This document shows, one piece after another, positions 9,395 to 19,326 of a DNA stretch of 64,000 nucleotides (its first letter is position 1; every line of letters begins with the position of its first letter). Source of the stretch: Shimazuella soli (GTDB taxonomy: Bacteria; Bacillota; Bacilli; Thermoactinomycetales; Thermoactinomycetaceae). The translations under genes and the position numbers were made by a program. Where the stretch lies: NCBI RefSeq assembly GCF_022511585.1, contig NZ_JAKWBN010000002.1, forward strand, positions 558,001 through 622,000, given 5' to 3'. Below the pieces are notes generated by a model that searched no databases, was not told the DNA's origin, and saw only the letters and a list, made by a program, of their open reading frames with translations.

Positions 9395-10188
9395 TATTTT
9401 ATAGCCAGCGAAATCAAAAAATATGGCAACAGATGAAAGAACAGTATGAAGCACTATTAATTGGTTATTTGATAGCAGGGCACCCAAATGTTATGCAGTC
9501 AACAACAATCATTGAAAATGCCCTTTTAGCTGGTTTGGATATTTTGGAACTAGGGATACCGAGCAAAAATCCCCATCTAGACGGTCCTGTTATTCAAGAA
9601 GGACATGCGAAAGTAAAGGAAAATGTAGACCAATGGTTTATTCCCTTTGTGAAGGATATTCGACAAAGAATACAGAAGCCAATTTGGGTGATGAGTTATC
9701 AATCTGATTTGTTTCAATCCGATATATTTGAACAGTTAGTTCGAAATCAACTGATTGATGCTTTGTTGATCCCGGATTGTTCGATAGAAGAAAGAGAGGA
9801 AATAGGGCGAGATATAAGGGATTACGGAATAGATATAGTGCATTTTGTGGGGCCGAATATGACAGATCAAGAAATTGCCACTATCTCTCAAAAGTCTTCT
9901 ATCGTTTATGCGCAAACCTACTCAGGAAGGACTGGATCATCAACTGCTACTTTTGAAAATCTGCCAATATATTATGAGAGGATAAAAAGGCATACTTCTT
10001 CTTTGGTTGTTGCAGGATTTGGGATAAAAAAACCTGATAACGTAAGAATGGTAGTGGAGAGCCATTTTGATGGAGCAGTAGTGGGCTCAGCTTTGGTAGA
10101 GTGTTGTAATGAACAACAACTGGACAAGCTCTATGATTTGATCACAGAGATGAAAAGCAAGACAAGTCTTTATGAGATAAAAGGATGA
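9391..10188 (+). CDS. TrpA-like (beta/alpha)8 aldolase in sugar operon
   Basis: Resembles tryptophan synthase alpha subunit, which performs a retro-aldol cleavage giving glyceraldehyde 3-phosphate. The catalytic pair is present: Glu53 in LELGIPS and Asp64 in HLDGP, 11 residues apart as in TrpA (Glu49/Asp60 of the Salmonella enzyme). A C-terminal phosphate-binding loop (GFGIKKPDNVR, GAVVGSALV) is also kept. The block after the catalytic Glu reads GIPSKNPHLDGP instead of GVPFSDPLADGP, so the active site is modified. No trpB or other trp gene is nearby. Its place between a sugar permease and an FGGY kinase points to a catabolic aldolase rather than tryptophan synthesis (inference). The start ATG overlaps the permease stop. 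Confidence 0.75.
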   Translation: MIFYSQRNQKIWQQMKEQYEALLIGYLIAGHPNVMQSTTIIENALLAGLDILELGIPSKNPHLDGPVIQEGHAKVKENVDQWFIPFVKDIRQRIQKPIWVMSYQSDLFQSDIFEQLVRNQLIDALLIPDCSIEEREEIGRDIRDYGIDIVHFVGPNMTDQEIATISQKSSIVYAQTYSGRTGSSTATFENLPIYYERIKRHTSSLVVAGFGIKKPDNVRMVVESHFDGAVVGSALVECCNEQQLDKLYDLITEMKSKTSLYEIKG

Positions 10189-10194
10189 TGTACC

Positions 10195-11640
10195 ATGAGT
10201 TTTATCGCTTCCTTTGACATAGGAACGACACAAGTCAAAGGTATCCTTGTTTCAAAAGATGTCAAACCTTATTTGGAAAAAGATATATCAATTAGGACAG
10301 ATTATCAAAATGGGAAAATGGAGCAAAATGCAGATCATTGGTATCAAGCAGTTATTTCGATTTTATCCTATTGGTTTACCCAAGGAATTAGAGCGAAAGA
10401 TATAGAACTCATCACTTTTAGCGGACAAATGCAAGACTGCATTCCAGTGAATAAGGAAGGTACGCCTTTATGCCCTGCTATTTTATATGGAGACAACCGG
10501 GCAGCAGAACAAGCTGTGTTGTTAGAGCAGAAGCTTCCTATACAAGCGATTACAGGTAATCATATGGATGGAAGCCTAACTTTTCCCAAAATACTGTGGT
10601 TAAAAGAGCAGGAGACAGAAGTCTATCAAAATACTGCCTGTTTTTTGATGGGTTCTAAAGACTATGTAATCCGGCATTTGACGGGAAAGTGTGTAATAGA
10701 CCCAACAACAGCAGCTACCAGCGGAATGATGAACATCAAGACCAAAAAATGGCAAAGTAAGTGGCTAGAAGCTTTTGGGATAGATCTAAATAAACTTCCT
10801 GAAATCTTGTCTTCTGATCAAATAGTAGGAACGGTAACAAATCAAGCATCCAAAGCAACTGGACTTCTTGCTGGTACCCCAGTTTTATGTGGAATTGGGG
10901 ATGGTGGGTCCGCTTCTATAGGTGCAGGAGTATTTCGAGCTGGAGAAGTCTATGGTTATATTGGTACAACGGGTTGGATGGCTACACCTGTTCATGAGGT
11001 TTTGCAAAGTACAAAAGGTTTGTTTCATCTTCCTTATATAGATGACAATCAGTTTCTTGCCATTGCTCCATTGATGAATGCCGGCAATGTTCATAAATGG
11101 GCAGCCCATACGTTTGACAGCTCATATGAGAGTTTTGAACAGTCTGTATCTAGTACTGATCGGTCCAGCAATGAGCTTTTGTTTTTGCCTTATTTAAATG
11201 GAGAAAGATTTCCCATACAAGATGTTAACGCTTCAGGTTGTATGATAGGCATGCGCTCTGATACGCTACCTGCTGATATGGGTTGTGCTGTCTTAGAAGG
11301 CGTAGCAATGGCGATGAGGCAAGTAATGGAAGCCATAACGGATGAAAACAAGGGAGCTTTGTCTCTTATTGGCGGAGGAACCAAAAGTAAAGTTTGGAAT
11401 CAGATCATGGCAGATGTGTGGAATAGGGTAGTGAAAGTCCCGGCAGAATCGCAGTTTTTCCCAGCTATGGGGGCTGTAGTACTAGGAGCAAAGATACTTG
11501 GTTGGGGAATAGATGCTACCAAATTTGCCAAAGATTTTCCTTTTGAAATATATATGCCAAATAATATTATGGTAGAGCACTATAATAAGAAATATAAAAA
11601 GTTCGAGCTTTTATATACACAGTTAAAATCTATTTTTTAA
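10195..11640 (+). CDS. FGGY-family carbohydrate kinase
   Basis: ATP-dependent sugar kinase of the xylulokinase/gluconokinase superfamily, 481 residues. The N-terminal phosphate-1 motif FDIGTTQVKG, the DNRA segment and the C-terminal FGGY-type domain (LIGGGTKSKVWNQIMADVW) are visible. ATG at 10195 follows AAAGGATGATGTACC. It is the last gene of the sugar operon, 6 bases after the aldolase gene, and a terminator follows at 11649. The likely sequence of events is import, phosphorylation by this enzyme and retro-aldol cleavage by the TrpA-like protein (inference). The exact sugar is not determinable. Confidence 0.85.
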   Translation: MSFIASFDIGTTQVKGILVSKDVKPYLEKDISIRTDYQNGKMEQNADHWYQAVISILSYWFTQGIRAKDIELITFSGQMQDCIPVNKEGTPLCPAILYGDNRAAEQAVLLEQKLPIQAITGNHMDGSLTFPKILWLKEQETEVYQNTACFLMGSKDYVIRHLTGKCVIDPTTAATSGMMNIKTKKWQSKWLEAFGIDLNKLPEILSSDQIVGTVTNQASKATGLLAGTPVLCGIGDGGSASIGAGVFRAGEVYGYIGTTGWMATPVHEVLQSTKGLFHLPYIDDNQFLAIAPLMNAGNVHKWAAHTFDSSYESFEQSVSSTDRSSNELLFLPYLNGERFPIQDVNASGCMIGMRSDTLPADMGCAVLEGVAMAMRQVMEAITDENKGALSLIGGGTKSKVWNQIMADVWNRVVKVPAESQFFPAMGAVVLGAKILGWGIDATKFAKDFPFEIYMPNNIMVEHYNKKYKKFELLYTQLKSIF

Positions 11641-11648
11641 AGCAACTT

Positions 11649-11674
11649 GACCAGAGATGTTCTGGTCTTTCTTT
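11649..11674 (+). terminator. Terminator of the sugar operon
   Basis: GACCAGA (11649-11655) pairs with TCTGGTC (11661-11667), followed by TTTCTTTT. Confidence 0.8.
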
Positions 11675-11790
11675 TATCTTATCAATAAGCTCTATCAATC
11701 TAATTTGCTAAGATAATCACATAATATTTGTCATCATACTGATCTATACTGTATCATATATGTTCAAATAAAGAAGTAAGAGGTAAAAAA

Positions 11791-13149
11791 ATGCATATCA
11801 GTAAGACTGCACGCGCTTGGGCTTTGGATACATTGCAAAAATGGCAGCAAGAAAGTGCTTTTAGTAATCTTCTCTTGCATCAACAACTACAAAAAAGCAG
11901 CTTGGATAGTCGAGATAAACGTTTAGTTACAGAGCTTGTATACGGAACGATACAACGCCTGAATACATTGGATTATATTATCGATCAACTTGTAAATAAG
12001 AAAACGTTGGACGGATGGGTAAGGCAGCTGTTACAACTTAGTCTCTATCAGTTTTTGTATCTGGACAAGATACCGGAGAGAGCAGTTGTACATGAAGCAG
12101 TAGAACTCGCGAAATGGCGAGGAAATATAGGGATAAGTAAGTTCGTAAATGGAGTATTGCGCTCTTTTTTGCGAAAACAAAAAGAGTTTATTTTTTCCAA
12201 AGATGCTACGCAATTAAAACAGCGTTCGCTAGCCTATTCTTTTCCAGAATGGATCGTAACGAGTCTATCCGATGCTTATGGAAAAAATACGGCAAATCTT
12301 GTAATGGAAGCTTGTAATCTTCCGCCCAAAGTCAGTATTCGAGTAAATACTTTGCGAGCAGATCGGGAAACTTTTTTAGCTGATTGGCGTACATCGGAGT
12401 CTTCTGCCGCCAATGCCTCCAAACTGAGTGAAGATGGGGTAATCCTTTCAGGTATCGGCAATGCTGCAAATCTAGCAGGATTTGGGGAAGGAGCTTATAC
12501 GATTCAAGATGAGAGTTCGATGTTAGTAGCGTCACTCTTTGATCCGAAACCTGGTATGCATATACTAGATGCATGTGCTGCTCCTGGAGGAAAAACGACA
12601 CATCTTGCTGAAAAAATGAAGAATCAAGGAGAAATAACTGCACTTGATATCCATAAACACAAAGTGAAATTAATTGACTCCAATGCAAAAAGACTAGGGA
12701 TCTCTATTATCTCTGCTAGAGCACTAGATGCTCGTAAGTTAGAGGATCAAGTGCAGTATGATGGAGTATTGCTCGATGCACCGTGTTCAGGGCTTGGAGT
12801 AATTCCTCGTAAACCAGATATCAAATGGCGAAAATCAGCTGAAGAAGTTGGACAACTTATGTTCATTCAGCAACAACTGTTAGAATCTGTAGCAGCGAAA
12901 GTTAAGCCAGGTGGTATACTGATGTATAGCACTTGTACATGGACACAGGAAGAAAATCAGCAACAAATGGCTCATTTTTTAGCGAATCATCCAGAATATG
13001 TTCCAGATGAGGAGTTTTTAACCCTATTGCCAGAGAATGTGAAACAGACAGCTATTATTGGTGATGCTTGGGTTCAGATTCTACCCCATCATTTTCAAAG
13101 CGATGGCTTTTTTATTGCAAAGTTGAGAAGAAAATCAATCTCTGCATGA
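11791..13149 (+). CDS. rsmB: 16S rRNA m5C967 methyltransferase
   Basis: SAM-dependent cytosine-C5 methyltransferase acting on 16S rRNA. An N-terminal NusB-like RNA-binding domain (about residues 1-140) precedes a Rossmann methyltransferase domain with DACAAPGGKTTHLAE for SAM binding and the two family cysteines, Cys332 in DAPCSGLG and Cys382 in YSTCTW. The length of 452 residues is normal. ATG at 11791 follows AGAGGT. In Bacillus subtilis this gene follows fmt; here fmt is absent and the sugar operon lies upstream. Confidence 0.93.
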   Translation: MHISKTARAWALDTLQKWQQESAFSNLLLHQQLQKSSLDSRDKRLVTELVYGTIQRLNTLDYIIDQLVNKKTLDGWVRQLLQLSLYQFLYLDKIPERAVVHEAVELAKWRGNIGISKFVNGVLRSFLRKQKEFIFSKDATQLKQRSLAYSFPEWIVTSLSDAYGKNTANLVMEACNLPPKVSIRVNTLRADRETFLADWRTSESSAANASKLSEDGVILSGIGNAANLAGFGEGAYTIQDESSMLVASLFDPKPGMHILDACAAPGGKTTHLAEKMKNQGEITALDIHKHKVKLIDSNAKRLGISIISARALDARKLEDQVQYDGVLLDAPCSGLGVIPRKPDIKWRKSAEEVGQLMFIQQQLLESVAAKVKPGGILMYSTCTWTQEENQQQMAHFLANHPEYVPDEEFLTLLPENVKQTAIIGDAWVQILPHHFQSDGFFIAKLRRKSISA

Positions 13150-13338
13150 AAATCTATAATGGAATCTCCGGAAAGATCTGCATAGAAATGCCTATTGTCC
13201 CAAAAAAATGGGGAAAATCCTTGTAAGTACGGAGATTTTTCGAAAGCATGAACGGATACTTCCCATCTGGCTTTTTTCTTTGATATAATAGGAAATGTTT
13301 TTCGTTTGATAAAGTTGCGGTTTGTTGGAGCGATAGAT

Positions 13339-14385
13339 ATGAAATCATTTGTATACGACTATGGAACAGAAGATTGGACGAAATGGATAAAGAGTCAAGG
13401 CTATCCAGCCTTTCGATCAAAACAAATAATGGAATGGATTTATTCCAAACGTGTTGCTTCTTTTGACGAGATGACCAACTTACCAAAAACACTCCGAGAA
13501 GAACTAACAACATATTTTGAATTTGAAACTCTAGAAACCATCACAACGCAAACATCGCAGGACGGAACAGTTAAATTTTTATTTGGTCTTCATGATAAAA
13601 ATGCGATTGAAACCGTTATAATGCGTCACCAATATGGAGTAAGTGTTTGTGTAACCACACAAGTAGGTTGTCGGATCGGTTGTACGTTTTGTGCTTCCAC
13701 TCTTGGAGGATTAAAACGAAACTTGACAACTGGGGAGATCGTCGCCCAAGTGGTAAAAGCACAACAGCACTTAGATCAAACAGGAGAACGTGTGAAATCT
13801 GTTGTTATTATGGGATCAGGTGAACCATTTGAAAATTATGACGCAACTATTAAGTTTGTGCGTATCATCAATGAGGAAAATGGTCTTCATATTGGTCAGC
13901 GACACATCACAGTTTCCACAAGTGGAGTAGTACCAAATATTTATCGATTTGCGGATGAAGATTGGCAAGTACGTTTAGCCATATCCTTACATGCGCCAAA
14001 TCAAGATTTACGTTCACGGCTTATGCCCATTAATCGCCGTTACCCTTTAAAAGAATTAATGACGGCATGCTGGTATTACCTTCAAAAGACAGGTCGAAGG
14101 CTTACGTTCGAATATGCATTGATCGGTGAAAAAAATGATCATGATGAACAGGCTCATGAATTAGGTAAGCTTTTGTCTGGAATGAATTGTTTGGTCAATC
14201 TCATTCCTGTCAATTTTGTCCCTGAGCGAAATTTCGTTCGTACTCCAAAGAAGCAAATCTTTGCTTTTCAACGTATTTTAGAGTCTTATCATGTCTCAAC
14301 GACAATTAGAAGAGAACAGGGTCATGATATTGATGCAGCCTGTGGGCAACTTCGAGCTAAGCAACAAGGTTTACTAGAGAAATAA
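13339..14385 (+). CDS. rlmN: 23S rRNA A2503 methyltransferase, radical SAM
   Basis: Radical-SAM enzyme that makes 2-methyladenosine at A2503 of 23S rRNA and in some tRNAs. The iron-sulfur cluster motif C-x3-C-x2-C is Cys111, Cys115 and Cys118 (CRIGCTFC). [11 protein letters not shown] and the C-terminal [14 protein letters not shown] segment with the second catalytic cysteine are also present. The start ATG at 13339 has TGGAG 8 bases upstream and begins where the family begins; the frame is open back to 13306 without a ribosome site. 348 residues is normal length. Confidence 0.93.
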   Translation: MKSFVYDYGTEDWTKWIKSQGYPAFRSKQIMEWIYSKRVASFDEMTNLPKTLREELTTYFEFETLETITTQTSQDGTVKFLFGLHDKNAIETVIMRHQYGVSVCVTTQVGCRIGCTFCASTLGGLKRNLTTGEIVAQVVKAQQHLDQTGERVKSVVIMGSGEPFENYDATIKFVRIINEENGLHIGQRHITVSTSGVVPNIYRFADEDWQVRLAISLHAPNQDLRSRLMPINRRYPLKELMTACWYYLQKTGRRLTFEYALIGEKNDHDEQAHELGKLLSGMNCLVNLIPVNFVPERNFVRTPKKQIFAFQRILESYHVSTTIRREQGHDIDAACGQLRAKQQGLLEK

Positions 14386-14414
14386 AGAAAGTATGGAGAA
14401 AGGGGTAAGCCGGC

Positions 14415-15167
14415 ATGGAGATAGCACATCGGACTCACATTGGCCTTGTTCGTGATCTCAATGAAGATAGCATTCATCTATTCCGTTCCAAATGTAGACG
14501 AGTGGTAGCCATAGTCGCAGATGGAATGGGTGGACACCAAGCAGGTGATGTTGCTAGCCAACAGACAGTTAAGATTATGGAACGTTACTTAGCTCCGATT
14601 CAGTTTCAGCATACGACAGAAGATAAGAGCAATCACTTGCTGCAAGCAGTTGGAAAAGCAAATGAGCAAGTTTTTTCACTTGCCATGCGCAATAACCAAT
14701 ACCAAGGAATGGGAACAACAGTAGTTGGAGCTGTAATTGATCTAAAAGAAGTGGTTTTGGCACATGTTGGAGATAGTAGAGCATATATGTTACATGATGG
14801 AGGTCTGTACCAACTCACAGAAGATCATTCCTATGTAAACATGCTCCAAAAACATGGACAAATCACAGCAGAAGAGGCAAAAAATCATCCACAACGCAAT
14901 ATGATTGTTCGTGCGGTAGGTACAAGTGATGAAGTGGAAGTAGATTTGATCACAACACCATGGGAAAAAGACGATATTTTGCTTTTATGTTCTGATGGTT
15001 TGACCACGATGGTAAGTGAGAGAGAAATAGGCGAAGTGCTGTCTCAAGCAGGAGAGACGATGGATGAAAAAGCAGATCGTCTCTTGCAGATGGCATTAAA
15101 TGCTGGTGGAAAAGACAATGTTTCTCTGATTTTGTTGAAACATAGAGGAGCGTCTAGCCCATCTTAA
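14415..15167 (+). CDS. prpC: PP2C-type Ser/Thr protein phosphatase
   Basis: Mn/Mg-dependent phosphatase that counteracts PrkC, 250 residues. The metal-binding motifs are VRDLNEDS near the N-terminus, VADGMGGHQAGDVAS, HVGDSRAY and LCSDGLTTM, then GGKDNVSLIL at the end. The start ATG lies behind AGAAAGGGG. It follows rlmN by 29 bases and precedes the kinase gene by 22, the same order as in Bacillus subtilis. Confidence 0.93.
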   Translation: MEIAHRTHIGLVRDLNEDSIHLFRSKCRRVVAIVADGMGGHQAGDVASQQTVKIMERYLAPIQFQHTTEDKSNHLLQAVGKANEQVFSLAMRNNQYQGMGTTVVGAVIDLKEVVLAHVGDSRAYMLHDGGLYQLTEDHSYVNMLQKHGQITAEEAKNHPQRNMIVRAVGTSDEVEVDLITTPWEKDDILLLCSDGLTTMVSEREIGEVLSQAGETMDEKADRLLQMALNAGGKDNVSLILLKHRGASSPS

Positions 15168-15189
15168 GTGGGACTTAAGGAGGAGCGAG

Positions 15190-17022
15190 GTGACCATGCA
15201 GATGGAAGGGAAGAAACTTGGGGGACGTTACGAGATTTTGAGTAGAATCGGCGGCGGCGGTATGGCTGTTGTATATAAAGCAAAAGATATATTATTGCAT
15301 CGAAACGTAGCGATTAAAGTTTTAAGTGAATCCCTAAGTAATGATCAAGAATTTGTTCGTAGGTTTGATCGCGAAGCACAAGCAGCTGCTAGTTTATCTC
15401 ACCCGAACATAGTCAATGTATATGATGTTGGGCAAGATGGTTACATTCATTATATTGTGATGGAATTAGTGGAAGGTCCAACATTAAAACAAATGATATT
15501 AGAGCGAGGACAATTAACAACAGCAGAAGCAGGTGATATTGCTGCTCAAATCTGCGATGGTCTCCAACATGCACACGATAATCAAATTGTGCACAGAGAT
15601 ATAAAACCACATAATATTTTGATAGGAACAAATGGCCGAGCAAAAGTAACGGATTTTGGGATTGCAAGAGCCGCAAGTTCTTCTACCATAACCCAGACTG
15701 GTTCTGTAATGGGATCTGTTCATTATTTTTCTCCGGAGCAAGCTCGTGGAGGACAGATAGGATCAAAAGCGGATATCTACTCTCTTGGTGTTGTTTTATA
15801 TGAAATGCTGACAGGTGAATTGCCATTTGATGGAGATTCAGCAATCAGTATTGCATTAAAACATTTACAAGAACCGGTGATAGATCCAAGAGAATTAAAT
15901 GATAAAATTCCTGAAAGTATGGTTAATATCGTCATGCGTGCTTTGGAAAAAGATCCAGAGATGCGTTATACATCGGTAAAAGCGATGATGCAAGATATTA
16001 ATTATGCGCTGCAATTTGATAGCCGTCGTGAAAATCGGTGGGAAAGACCTACAAAAACGAGCGATATATTTCAAACCATTCCGATTTCAGCAGATGAAGA
16101 GACGGAAGTTCATAACGTTTTTCAGCCAAGAAACAATAAAACATCTAGTTATCAGTCGCCTGTACAACGAGAAGAAGTTCGGTCGCCAAGACGATCCGAA
16201 ACGAAACATGCGACTAAAGTGGGGCAGGAAACCATGGCAGGGTTGGAACGTTTCCGTAACGTCTCCAATGATAAAGATAAAACTGTTTTTCAACGGACAG
16301 TCATCTGGCTTGATAATGTGCAAGCAAAGTTACCATGGTGGCAAAAAGCATTGTTTAGTTTACTTACCATCGGCATCATCGTATTTTTAGCAATCTATGG
16401 ATTTACTCTTGTCTGGGGTTTGATATCTAATCCAAATGATGATCCAAATGCTCAGCAAACACAAAATGTCAGCATGATTGATTTTACTGGTAAGACACAA
16501 GACGAAGCTAAACAGTGGTTTGAAACTCATGGCCTCAAGGAACCGAGTTTTGTCTATGGAGAAAGCTCAGATGAAAACAAAGATAAAGTGATTAGTCAAA
16601 AGCCTGAAGCAGGTACAGAAATGAACTCGGATACCGCTACTAAACTCACATTAGGTGTGGGCGGTGCAAGTGATAAATTAAAAGTAATGGATTTTACTGG
16701 TATGTTCGAAAGTAACTTATCTAAGTACACCAACTCTGACGAATTAGGATACAAAGTGGATTACTCCAGAAGCCGTTGCTATAATAAAAATACGACGGAT
16801 AAAAACTTGCAGCAGGGTCAAATCCTTGAACAAACACCAAAACCAGGAGATACTATCGAAAAAGGTGGAACGGTATACCTCTGGATATATGCTCCTAGCA
16901 GTAGTGGATGTAATGATTTGCCTCCTTCAATGGGAGGACAGGCAAAAAATAAAGACTCCAAATTATTGGCATACAGAAATCTAGATATAGCTAGATTCGA
17001 AGATACTAAGTTACTAGTCTAA
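15190..17022 (+). CDS. prkC: PASTA-domain Ser/Thr protein kinase
   Basis: Membrane Ser/Thr kinase that senses cell-wall fragments through extracellular PASTA repeats. The kinase domain (about residues 10-275) has RIGGGGMAVVYKA, VAIKVL, IVHRDIKPHN and DFGIA. A linker is followed by one transmembrane helix (about residues 385-410, LFSLLTIGIIVFLAIYGF) and two PASTA-like repeats, fewer than the three of Bacillus subtilis PrkC. The C-terminal tail after the second repeat is short, polar and unlike the family. GTG at 15190 or ATG at 15196 both fit the AAGGAGG at 15179-15184. Confidence 0.92.
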   Translation: MTMQMEGKKLGGRYEILSRIGGGGMAVVYKAKDILLHRNVAIKVLSESLSNDQEFVRRFDREAQAAASLSHPNIVNVYDVGQDGYIHYIVMELVEGPTLKQMILERGQLTTAEAGDIAAQICDGLQHAHDNQIVHRDIKPHNILIGTNGRAKVTDFGIARAASSSTITQTGSVMGSVHYFSPEQARGGQIGSKADIYSLGVVLYEMLTGELPFDGDSAISIALKHLQEPVIDPRELNDKIPESMVNIVMRALEKDPEMRYTSVKAMMQDINYALQFDSRRENRWERPTKTSDIFQTIPISADEETEVHNVFQPRNNKTSSYQSPVQREEVRSPRRSETKHATKVGQETMAGLERFRNVSNDKDKTVFQRTVIWLDNVQAKLPWWQKALFSLLTIGIIVFLAIYGFTLVWGLISNPNDDPNAQQTQNVSMIDFTGKTQDEAKQWFETHGLKEPSFVYGESSDENKDKVISQKPEAGTEMNSDTATKLTLGVGGASDKLKVMDFTGMFESNLSKYTNSDELGYKVDYSRSRCYNKNTTDKNLQQGQILEQTPKPGDTIEKGGTVYLWIYAPSSSGCNDLPPSMGGQAKNKDSKLLAYRNLDIARFEDTKLLV

Positions 17023-17046
17023 TAAAAAGGAAAGGAGGATGTGTGG

Positions 17047-17931
17047 ATGCCAAGTGGGCAGATCATCAAAGCAATAAGTGGTTTTTACTATGTGCGAGCA
17101 GATGAAGGGGAAGTTATTCAGTGTCGTGCCCGCGGCATATTTAAATTTGAAAAGAGAAAAATAAAACCATTAGTTGGTGACATGGTAGCTTGGGAAAGTA
17201 CGGGGTTGGATCAAGGAGTGATTACTTCTGTCCAGCCCCGCTCTACTGAGCTCCTGCGCCCGCCAATTGCCAATGTCGAACAAGCAGTCGTAGTTTGTGC
17301 CCTTCGGGAACCAAAGTTTCAATCCCTTCCACTGGATCGTTTTTTGGTTCATGCAGAGAAAGAAAAGCTGCGTATTGTAATTTGTTTAACAAAAAAAGAT
17401 CTTGTGGATGAGCCTGAAGATATTGAGGCAATTCGAGACATGTATCGAAAAGCGGCTTACCCAATAGTGACTACCAGTATTCGTACAGGAGAAGGTATAG
17501 CTGAACTATTGGATTTGTTACGAGGAGAAACCACTGTATTTGCAGGTCTTTCTGGTGTTGGAAAGTCGTCTTTACTCAATCACATTTTGCCAGCGAGCAC
17601 CCAACAAGTAGGTAGTGTTAGTGAAAAAATTGGGCGCGGCCGGCACACTACCAGACTAGTAGAATTGCTATCTTTAAAAGATGGTGGACAAATAGCGGAT
17701 ACCCCCGGTTTTAGTCAACTAGGACTCAAAGGCATGACAGCGGAAGAGTTGACTTATGCATTCCCAGAGTACCTTCCATATCTCGAATCATGCCGTTTTC
17801 GTGGGTGTTATCATCAAAATGAACCAGGATGTGCAGTGAAAGAAGGCGTAAAATCTGGAGAACTCCATGCAACAAGATACGAACATTATTTGCTCTTTCT
17901 CCATGAAATTCAGCAAGAAAAGAGGTATTGA
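17047..17931 (+). CDS. rsgA: Ribosome small-subunit-dependent GTPase A
   Basis: Circularly permuted GTPase for late 30S maturation, 294 residues. An OB-fold N-terminus is followed by G4 (LTKKDL), then G1 (GLSGVGKSS) and G3 (DTPGFS), and a C-terminal zinc module ([14 protein letters not shown]). ATG at 17047 is preferred because AAAGGAGG (17031-17038) is 8 bases upstream, whereas the GTG at 17041 is only 2 bases away. Its stop overlaps the region just before rpe, so the genes are transcribed together. Confidence 0.93.
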   Translation: MPSGQIIKAISGFYYVRADEGEVIQCRARGIFKFEKRKIKPLVGDMVAWESTGLDQGVITSVQPRSTELLRPPIANVEQAVVVCALREPKFQSLPLDRFLVHAEKEKLRIVICLTKKDLVDEPEDIEAIRDMYRKAAYPIVTTSIRTGEGIAELLDLLRGETTVFAGLSGVGKSSLLNHILPASTQQVGSVSEKIGRGRHTTRLVELLSLKDGGQIADTPGFSQLGLKGMTAEELTYAFPEYLPYLESCRFRGCYHQNEPGCAVKEGVKSGELHATRYEHYLLFLHEIQQEKRY

Positions 17932-17936
17932 TCCAC

Positions 17937-18602
17937 ATGGTTAAAATAGCACCATCGCTTCTTTCAGCCGATTTTTCTCGATTAAAGAAAGAAGTACAGG
18001 AAATTGAGCAAGCAGGAGCAGATTGGTTGCATCTGGATGTGATGGATGGCCACTTTGTCCCTAACATTACTTTTGGACCTCTTGTTGTCGAGGCGATTCG
18101 CCCGCATACGCTGCTTCCCTTCGATGTTCATCTGATGATAGAAAAGCCAGATACATATATCGATGCGTTTGCAAAAAGCGGTGCGAATTATATTACGGTG
18201 CATCAAGAAACATGTCCTCATCTGCATCGGACGGTACATCATATCAAAGGTTTAGGTGTCAAAGCCGGAGTTGCGATTAATCCTGCTACTCCTATCTCTG
18301 CAATCGAGCCTATTTTACCTGATGTTGACCTTGTTTTATTGATGACAGTAAATCCAGGTTTTGGAGGACAGTCATTTATCGCAAGTGTACTTTCGAAAAT
18401 AGCTGATTTACGTACTCTCATCGACCGACAAGCTCTTCAAGTGGAGATAGAAGTAGATGGTGGAATTGCTCCAGGAACAGCAAAGCAGGTAGTCGAATGT
18501 GGGGCAACTGTTTTGGTTGCAGGATCAGCTGTTTTTGGTCAAGCTGATCGAAAAAAAGCAATTGACTTAATCCGTCATGACTATCGTTTGAAACAAATAT
18601 AA
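17937..18602 (+). CDS. rpe: Ribulose-phosphate 3-epimerase
   Basis: Pentose-phosphate TIM-barrel enzyme interconverting ribulose 5-phosphate and xylulose 5-phosphate. Family motifs [49 protein letters not shown] and VDGGI are present, with metal-binding His and Asp residues in them. The start ATG at 17937 matches the family N-terminus; an in-frame TTG at 17928 overlaps the rsgA stop. 221 residues is normal. A terminator follows at 18612. Confidence 0.94.
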   Translation: MVKIAPSLLSADFSRLKKEVQEIEQAGADWLHLDVMDGHFVPNITFGPLVVEAIRPHTLLPFDVHLMIEKPDTYIDAFAKSGANYITVHQETCPHLHRTVHHIKGLGVKAGVAINPATPISAIEPILPDVDLVLLMTVNPGFGGQSFIASVLSKIADLRTLIDRQALQVEIEVDGGIAPGTAKQVVECGATVLVAGSAVFGQADRKKAIDLIRHDYRLKQI

Positions 18603-18611
18603 ATTTTGATT

Positions 18612-18674
18612 TAGCCATGTGCTTGATGTTATCCTTGAAATATAGGCTTTTCCATCAATCCATGGCTATTTTTT
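18612..18674 (+). terminator. Terminator after rpe
   Basis: TAGCCATG (18612-18619) pairs with CATGGCTA (18661-18668), then TTTTTT. An inner helix GATG/CATC extends the stem. I looked for a thiamine-pyrophosphate riboswitch here, before thiT, and saw none of its conserved boxes. Confidence 0.75.
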
Positions 18675-18774
18675 GTTTAAAAAAAGACATAAACTCGGTT
18701 TCTGCCCGAAATATTTTGATAAAATGGTAGAGAATTATGTACATATAAAAGATGTATTTTGAGGAGGAAGAAGT

Positions 18775-19326
18775 TTGAATCAACGCACGAAAGTCATCAC
18801 ACTAGTAGAAACAGCAATTCTTGCCGCTTTAGCCATTGTATTAAATATGTTTACTCCTTTTCATTTATGGCCAAATGGAGGTTCTGTTACGTTAACAATG
18901 GTACCTATTGCTATTTTGGCATTTCGAAGAGGTGTTATCCCAGGAATTACAGCGGGTTTGATTACTGGACTCATACTACTTGTCTTGCCGGGAGCCTTTT
19001 ATGCACATCCTATACAAGTTATTTTAGATTATCCATTAGCATTTGCTCTTTTGGGATTTTCTGGTTGGTTGTCGATTAAGAACACCACGAAGCAAAGCAG
19101 TCAAATCATAAGAGTGGTGATTGGACTATTTAGTGGTGGAATTTTAAGGCTAGTATCGCATTTTCTCTCAGGTGTGATCTTTTTTGCCGATTATGCTCCA
19201 AAAGGACAGTCTGTTTATGTTTATTCGCTTGTTTACAACGCCAGCTATATTTTACCGGAAATCATCATTTCTATTATCGTAGTAATCGTACTGTTGTACG
19301 CTGCTCCTAAATTATTTCGCCCTTAA
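18775..19326 (+). CDS. thiT: ECF-type thiamine transporter substrate-binding subunit
   Basis: Small integral membrane S component that binds thiamine and works with a shared ECF energizing module, 183 residues with about six hydrophobic helices. Recognised from the ThiT pattern, including FTPFHLWPNGGSVTL and the FHLW/WxxxG-type conserved aromatic residues with VSHFLSGVIFFADYAP near the thiamine site. The start is TTG at 18775, 7 bases after GAGGAGG (18761-18767). It ends directly at the ATG of thiN, so the transporter and the enzyme that pyrophosphorylates thiamine are made together. It is an insertion relative to the classical gene order. Confidence 0.88.
   Translation: MNQRTKVITLVETAILAALAIVLNMFTPFHLWPNGGSVTLTMVPIAILAFRRGVIPGITAGLITGLILLVLPGAFYAHPIQVILDYPLAFALLGFSGWLSIKNTTKQSSQIIRVVIGLFSGGILRLVSHFLSGVIFFADYAPKGQSVYVYSLVYNASYILPEIIISIIVVIVLLYAAPKLFRP

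Noticed and set aside
18600-18774. TPP riboswitch upstream of thiT
   Set aside because: The conserved CUGAGA and ACCUGAUC-type boxes are absent; the structure there is a plain terminator.
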